Positions 58,717 through 62,804 of a DNA stretch of 62,804 nt are shown in pieces. This DNA comes from an uncultured Oscillospiraceae bacterium (GTDB lineage Bacteria > Bacillota > Clostridia > Oscillospirales > Oscillospiraceae), in assembly GCA_947630755.1 (NCBI GenBank), contig CANRIU010000008.1, positions 1-62,804 on the forward strand, written 5' to 3'. Each line of letters opens with the position of its first letter. Position 1 is the first letter of the stretch. Below the pieces are notes generated by a model. The model made no database searches. It was not told the origin of the DNA and saw only the letters and a list, made by a program, of their open reading frames with translations. Made by a program: the position numbers and the translations under genes.

Positions 58717-59807
58717 CACCTGCCGAAATACTCCCCTATCTCCCTCATCCTCTCCTCCTGCTTTACATGGAAGGGACAGCGGCTCTCGCAGTGACCGCAC
58801 CGAAGACAGGCTCCGGCGTGGACGGGGAGCTTCATATAGTGCCCCCTCGCAAGCTCGTCCCCCGCCCGGGCAAGGTCGTAATACTTGTTGATGAGCCCCA
58901 CGTTCAGCCCCGCGGGGCAGGGCTGGCAGTGGTTGCAGTAGACGCATATGCCCTCGGCGTCCCGGGGCATGAACTCACCGATAACCGAATAATCTATCTC
59001 CTCCGGCGTGGCGTCCATGAAGTGGAGGACTTCATGGAGGTCCGCCATGTCCCGCACTCCCGGCAGCACCGTCAGCACAGCCGGGCGGTCCAGGGCGTAC
59101 CGGAAGCACTGCGCGTGGGTGAGGGCCCTCCCGAAAAGCGAGCGTCTCCCGTCAAGAAGCTGCCCTCCCGCGAAGGGCTTCATCACGGAGATCCCCACGC
59201 CCATACTCTCGCAGTCCCGGTAAAGCGCGGCGCGCTGGGCGTTTTCCCCGATGGCGTACTCGCCCTTCTGGTAGTCGTAGGCCGGATTGATACTGAACAT
59301 GAATAAGTCCACAAGCCCGGTGTCCAGGACCCGCCTCGCGATAGTTGGGTCGTGGGAGGAGAATCCGAGATGCCTAATGACCCCATCCGCCTTAAGGTCC
59401 TTCATATAGTCCCAGAGGCCGCCCTTCAGGACCTTTTCCAGATCCTCCGCGTCGTCCACGCAGTGTATGAAGCCGAAGTCCGTATAGTCCATCTTAAGCG
59501 TTCTGAAATTCCAGCTTATCTGCTCTTTTATCTCGTCAAGGTCCCGGGTCCAGCCGTACTCGCCGCCCTTGTAGACTGCGCCGAAGTGCATCTGGGTGAA
59601 AAGTCTGTTCCGCCTCCCGGCGAAGGCCTCCCCGTAGGCGTACAGGGGCGCCTGCACCGACGGCGCCAGGTCAAAGTAGTTGATGCCGTTCTCGATGGCG
59701 GCGTTCAGCACCGCGGCCATCTCGTCCCTCGTGCCGGAGAGGCTCCCGGCGCCGAGGCCGATGACGCTTATCTTCTCCCCACCGTGGGGAAGCGTGCGAT
59801 ATTCCAT
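58716..59807 (-). CDS. Aldo/keto reductase with C-terminal 4Fe-4S motifs
   Basis: 363 residues from the ATG at 59807 (GGAGG 6 bases upstream). TIM-barrel AKR (1-265; IGLGAGSLSGTRDEMAAVL, NYFDLAPSVQ, FGFIHCVDDAED, LGFSSHDPTIARRVL), followed by a ferredoxin-like tail with CVYCNHCQPCP (near 287) and CLRCGHCESRCPF (near 335). Typical of anaerobe AKR-ferredoxin fusions such as those acting on ketones or alditols with electron bifurcation or transfer. Classical catalytic Tyr is not at its usual place, as in other members of this branch. Substrate unknown. Confidence 0.9.
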   Translation of the reverse strand: MEYRTLPHGGEKISVIGLGAGSLSGTRDEMAAVLNAAIENGINYFDLAPSVQAPLYAYGEAFAGRRNRLFTQMHFGAVYKGGEYGWTRDLDEIKEQISWNFRTLKMDYTDFGFIHCVDDAEDLEKVLKGGLWDYMKDLKADGVIRHLGFSSHDPTIARRVLDTGLVDLFMFSINPAYDYQKGEYAIGENAQRAALYRDCESMGVGISVMKPFAGGQLLDGRRSLFGRALTHAQCFRYALDRPAVLTVLPGVRDMADLHEVLHFMDATPEEIDYSVIGEFMPRDAEGICVYCNHCQPCPAGLNVGLINKYYDLARAGDELARGHYMKLPVHAGACLRCGHCESRCPFHVKQEERMREIGEYFGR

Positions 59808-59834
59808 ATGTAACCTCCGAATCATCCATTATAT

Positions 59835-60308
59835 TTATTCCAGGGAGAGCGTTATCGCCACATCCCCCTTTGAGAGCATCTCCGTCAGCTCCTCGTCGGT
59901 TTTGTCCGTGATGTGCCCGAGACGTGTGTACGCCCAGGAGTTGGAGCCGTAGAACACCACGATCTGGTCGCCGGAGTAGAGCACCATGTCGCCGCTCTCC
60001 GTCACGGTCTGCCTGTCGTCCCGCGGCAAATCTGTCCCCAGCGGCCCCACCTGCTCGAACCCGCCGTACATGGACATTTGCACCGTGAGCGGCCCGTCCT
60101 TCAAAAGCTCCCGCAGCGCCTCAACGGATTCGTTTTCCTCCCATTCAACCGAAACGTCCATATCTGAGATCTTCATTTTAATGCTGCTGTTTTCCACAAT
60201 GTCGTCCTCCTCCCGGGTAAGATCCCGCTCCCGCTCTCCCCCGCCGGAGCAGCCGACCAGCGCGGCAAGCATGGCGGAGACAAGCAGCAAACCGATGAGC
60301 TTTTTCAT
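59835..60308 (-). CDS. Cyclophilin-like lipoprotein
   Basis: 157 residues from the ATG at 60308. Signal peptide MKKLIGLLLVSAMLAALVGC with lipobox LVGC, then an acidic linker and a cyclophilin-like beta-barrel (VSVEWEENESVEALRELL; GFEQVGPLGTDLPRDDRQTV; GDMVLYSGDQIVVFYGSNSW; SYTR-like YTRLGHITD), the Cyclophil_like2 family. Attached to the outside of the membrane; enzymatic activity unproven for this group. Own promoter upstream. Confidence 0.88.
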   Translation of the reverse strand: MKKLIGLLLVSAMLAALVGCSGGGERERDLTREEDDIVENSSIKMKISDMDVSVEWEENESVEALRELLKDGPLTVQMSMYGGFEQVGPLGTDLPRDDRQTVTESGDMVLYSGDQIVVFYGSNSWAYTRLGHITDKTDEELTEMLSKGDVAITLSLE

Positions 60309-60350
60309 TTTTCTCTTCACCCATCTTCGCAAGTCAGGTTTTACATATAA

Positions 60351-60379
60351 ATTATACCCCCATGCCCCCGGGATGTAAA
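60351..60379 (-). promoter_or_regulatory. Promoter of the cyclophilin-like lipoprotein gene
   Basis: Minus strand: TTTACA (60379-60374), 17 bp, TATAAT (60356-60351). Confidence 0.75.
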
Positions 60380-60433
60380 GAGAGCTGATGCGCAAAAATC
60401 GCGCTGTTTTTAAGCCGGCGCAGAGGAAAACAG

Positions 60434-60462
60434 TTGTACTGCCTCAGGGAATGTGGTATATT
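60434..60462 (+). promoter_or_regulatory. Promoter of the GIY-YIG gene
   Basis: TTGTAC, 17 bp, TATATT; start about 60 nt before the ATG at 60529. Confidence 0.65.
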
Positions 60463-60528
60463 TTATTAAGATTTGTCAATATGCCGCGCCAAAATTCCTG
60501 CCTTAAGCGGACAATCAGGGAGGCCAAT

Positions 60529-61209
60529 ATGAGCACAGAGAAAAAAGCAGGCGTGATTTACATACTCACAAACCCGTCCTTCGAGAATTTTGTAAAAATC
60601 GGTTACGCCACAAATATCGAAAAGCGCCTTGCCCAGCTCAACAGGAGCGAGTGTATCCCCTTCGCCTTTCGCGTCTATGCAACTTATGAGGTCTCAAAGC
60701 CCCTTCAGGACAAGGAGCTCCACAGCCTTATCGACAGGCTCAACCCGGAGCTCCGCGCCATCGACACCTTTGACGGAAAGACGAGGACGAAGGAGTTTTA
60801 CGCCATGACGCCGGAGGACGCCTACGCCCTCCTTGAGAGCATAGCCAGGCTCAGCGGAACGGAGGACAAGCTCCGCCGCCTGACGCCTGAGGGGCACGAG
60901 ATACTTGACGAGCAGCTGGCGGCATCCGTTCAGGAGGAGGCCCGGGAGCGCAAATCCCCCTTCTCCTTCTTCAAGTGCGGCATCCCCTTCGGCGCGGAGG
61001 TGGTTCTTGAGGCCAGACCGGACGTGGTCGCCACCGTGAAGGACGAGCGGCAGATCGAGTATGACGGCAAAACCTGCTCCCTCTCCGCCCTGGCGCAGGA
61101 GATCCTCCAGTCCCCTTATCGCCTCCAGGGCCCGGTATACTGGACATACCGGGGCAGGAAGCTGAGCGACATTCGCCGCGAGCGGGAAAAGCAGGGGGTC
61201 TATAAGTGA
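60529..61209 (+). CDS. GIY-YIG (T5orf172-type) nuclease with RAMA-like tail
   Basis: 226 residues from the ATG at 60529 (GGGAGGCCAAT upstream); the frame to 60388 is non-coding. GIY-YIG-related domain of the T5orf172/MUG113 type at 8-100 (GVIYILTNPSFENFVKIGYA, NIEKRLAQLNRSECIPF, DKELHSLIDRLNPEL), then a variable linker and a C-terminal module VVATVKDERQIEYDGKTCSL + SALAQEIL that resembles the RAMA/DUF4357 DNA-modification reader. The combination suggests a nuclease reading modified DNA; activity not shown. Confidence 0.8.
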   Translation: MSTEKKAGVIYILTNPSFENFVKIGYATNIEKRLAQLNRSECIPFAFRVYATYEVSKPLQDKELHSLIDRLNPELRAIDTFDGKTRTKEFYAMTPEDAYALLESIARLSGTEDKLRRLTPEGHEILDEQLAASVQEEARERKSPFSFFKCGIPFGAEVVLEARPDVVATVKDERQIEYDGKTCSLSALAQEILQSPYRLQGPVYWTYRGRKLSDIRREREKQGVYK

Positions 61210-61341
61210 TAAAGCGATGAGGAGAGCATCCGCCCCCCGCCTGTGGCCCCGTGCGGCGCCAAATGGTCCCAGGACCCATGCATATTAAGATGACGGGATC
61301 TGAGATCTCCCCCGGACTTTACTTAGATGAAAGGAGGGCGT

Positions 61342-62358
61342 ATGAGAAGGATCGAAGATATAAAAGCAGGCAACTACGGCTACGGCGAGCTGGAAGACAA
61401 ACTGATTGCGGTTTTCAAATCGGGCAAGCCGGACTTTGAGACGGCGGACGAGCTTCTGCGCCGAGGCGCTGACGTCAACGCCGAGGGGAAGGATGACGGG
61501 GAAAATATCCTCTCTGAGATTTTGGGAGGGTATGAGAGCAACTGGGAGGGCGATTACCCCTGCCCCGAATGCGGAGAGGCCATGTTAGAGGTCATCCGGT
61601 ATTTTCTCAGTCACGGCTTCGATGTCCGAAAAAAGGACGGCAGATATGGAGCGCAGTGTCTTTTCTCTCTAACCTTATCGGTGTTTGACCGACACATCAT
61701 CGACGCCACAAAGCTCCTTTTGAAGGCCGGAGCTCAAAATATAAACATCACTTCAAATCCCGATGATGAAGAAACGCCGTGGGGCTTTATTGGAATGGAG
61801 ACCGCGGCGCAGGATGCCGTCTATCACGACTATCACATGAACAACATCTACGAGGCGGTCTATCAGATCTACCAGGCACTTTCAGACGGAAAGGACTACT
61901 CCGGGATAGACAGCTATGAGGAGTCCGTGGGCCGGAGGGTCGTGAGTATCCTCTCCGAAAAGCCGGAGGACGGCGAGCCTGTTTTTGACATGGTCAGCCC
62001 TGGACCGCCGCACAGAAATTGCTTCAAGCAGGACCTCTTTTTCGTCCTTGACAGGGGCATCCTCCGCATAACGCCCTACACGGAGTTCTGGTACGACAAA
62101 GCGCTGCCGGAGGTGGAGACGGTGGATATAACGGACCGTTTTCCGGGCGTCGCGGGGGCGGTCATCCGCAGCTTCCGCTTTGACCACCTTGAAATCCGAA
62201 AGGAAACAAATAATTACGGTCCGCCCATCACGTCCATTGAGACGGACAGCGGTAAAGTCCTGACCTTCACCACCAATTTCGGAGAGGTGGACGAGGAGCT
62301 CCGCGCCGCGTACTACTACTTTGGACTGCCCGGCAGCATGGAAAACGGCAGCAGCTGA
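61342..62358 (+). CDS. Ankyrin-like repeat protein, unknown function
   Basis: 338 residues from the ATG at 61342 (AAGGAGGGCGT; an upstream ATG at 61327 overlaps the ribosome site). N-terminal 140 residues have ankyrin-like units (TADELLRRGADVNAEGKDDG; MLEVIRYFLSHGFDVRKKDG; DATKLLLKAGAQNINITSNP); one unit carries a CPECGEAM zinc-like pair. The C-terminal 130 residues are a mixed alpha/beta domain. Related to SMI1/ankyrin immunity-type proteins by general look only. Followed by the third multi-hairpin repeat. Confidence 0.7.
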   Translation: MRRIEDIKAGNYGYGELEDKLIAVFKSGKPDFETADELLRRGADVNAEGKDDGENILSEILGGYESNWEGDYPCPECGEAMLEVIRYFLSHGFDVRKKDGRYGAQCLFSLTLSVFDRHIIDATKLLLKAGAQNINITSNPDDEETPWGFIGMETAAQDAVYHDYHMNNIYEAVYQIYQALSDGKDYSGIDSYEESVGRRVVSILSEKPEDGEPVFDMVSPGPPHRNCFKQDLFFVLDRGILRITPYTEFWYDKALPEVETVDITDRFPGVAGAVIRSFRFDHLEIRKETNNYGPPITSIETDSGKVLTFTTNFGEVDEELRAAYYYFGLPGSMENGSS

Positions 62359-62427
62359 AATCATGCAAAGCGGAAAAGCGCCGATACTAACACGTTACTA
62401 ACAATGTCACAATTTCCAGAAGTCATA

Positions 62428-62669
62428 ACCTCCGGCTAAGCCGGAGGCTTGATTAGGCCCTATAAGGGCCTTTTACCGGCAGGCGTCTCAAGACGCACCG
62501 AATATCCGTCACTCGCATCACTTGCCCTACGACCCGTAAACGGGTTTATCCGCTTGTTTGCAACGTGTCGGTATTCGTAGTCTGGCTTTATAGCGGCTCG
62601 CTTCGCTCGATGCTTTTAGCTAAAGCCTATTCTGCCCCCCGGCATAGCCGGGGGTTCATGTGACACAAA
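62428..62669 (+). repeat. Multi-hairpin intergenic element, copy 3
   Basis: 242 bp, apparently base-for-base equal to copy 2 (51557-51798), same orientation, 10.9 kb away; matches copy 1 in reverse with scattered changes. Confidence 0.95.
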
Positions 62670-62671
62670 AG

Positions 62672-62708
62672 AAAAATCCCTTGAAAACTCAAGGCTTTCA
62701 AGGGATTT
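62672..62708. terminator. Terminator hairpin
   Basis: AAATCCCTTGAAA / TTTCAAGGGATTT 13-bp stem between the repeat and the tRNA fragment. Confidence 0.85.
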
Positions 62709-62753
62709 GGTGGAGACTGCTGGACTTGAACCAGTGACCTCCTGCGTGTGAAG
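62708..62753 (-). tRNA. 3' half of a tRNA, probably tRNA-Val(CAC), truncated
   Basis: Minus strand: anticodon loop TTCACAC with CAC, stem half GCAGG, variable AGGTC, T-arm ACTGGTTCAAGTCCAG, acceptor half GTCTCCA and CCA. The 5' half is missing: upstream sequence (GCTAATCTTC...) cannot pair. Such 3' halves are left as att sites by tyrosine integrases. Confidence 0.6.
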
Positions 62754-62804
62754 ATTAGCTGGGGCATAATGCGAGTTTTTTTGAGGCATTTCTGGCCCTT
62801 TTCG

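Overview
The window is GC-rich chromosomal DNA from an anaerobic, probably endospore-forming Firmicute of the Clostridia, most like the Oscillospiraceae. This rests on spoIIE, a PdaB-like deacetylase, an FMN-riboswitch-controlled RibU-type ECF transporter gene, AGGAGG ribosome sites, frequent GTG/TTG starts, and sigma-A promoters spaced by 17 bp. Nothing in the sequence names the species.

Layout. (1) 0-6.6 kb: a minimal phage packaging module (TerS-like, TerL, a 1003-aa virion protein) on the minus strand, divergent from an XRE/ImmA pair. Two perfect promoters face each other in between. (2) 6.6-7.3 kb: two members of a multi-hairpin intergenic element. (3) 7.3-22.4 kb: mostly housekeeping: cysK, tex, a polysaccharide deacetylase, a flavoprotein with a divergent HxlR regulator, ribU, spoIIE, and an SAH/MTA-purine salvage cluster (mtaD, PNP, sahH), then NUDIX and trmB. 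(4) 22.4-29.7 kb: tRNA-Pro followed by a scarred accessory island: XRE/ImmA, portal and HNH remnants, a self-regulated HTH-Fic protein, an Abi_2/AbiF-type HEPN protein with a structured leader RNA, and an unknown 437-aa protein. (5) 29.7-37.2 kb: a heterodimeric ABC exporter, an ECF sigma factor with its membrane partner, an ATP-grasp enzyme, an esterase and a membrane protein. (6) 37.3-38.7 kb: a RAYT-type transposase followed by its REP-like repeats. (7) 38.7-41.3 kb: a pilin-like gene, a 321-bp promoter segment bounded by perfect 26-bp inverted repeats, and a tyrosine recombinase. (8) 41.5-51.5 kb: a compact eight-gene signalling operon (CbbX-type AAA+, degenerate J-like coiled coil, HIRAN, MBL hydrolase, GAF-HD-GYP, two FecR lipoproteins, CHASE2-cyclase). 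(9) 51.5-62.8 kb: a block flanked by two apparently identical 242-bp multi-hairpin repeats, with a SNF2 helicase, unknown partner, fructosamine kinase, UvrD helicase, aldo/keto reductase, cyclophilin-like lipoprotein, GIY-YIG protein and ankyrin-like protein. It ends in the 3' half of a tRNA.

The most interesting unit is region 7. The inverted repeats, the consensus promoter inside them and the adjacent recombinase read as a DNA-inversion switch for a surface pilin-like protein. In this assembly the promoter points away from the pilin, which I take as the OFF state. Other strong leads are the candidate Abi_2 leader RNA, the REP copy inside the RAYT reading frame, and the modular hairpin repeats that supply the last codons of tex.
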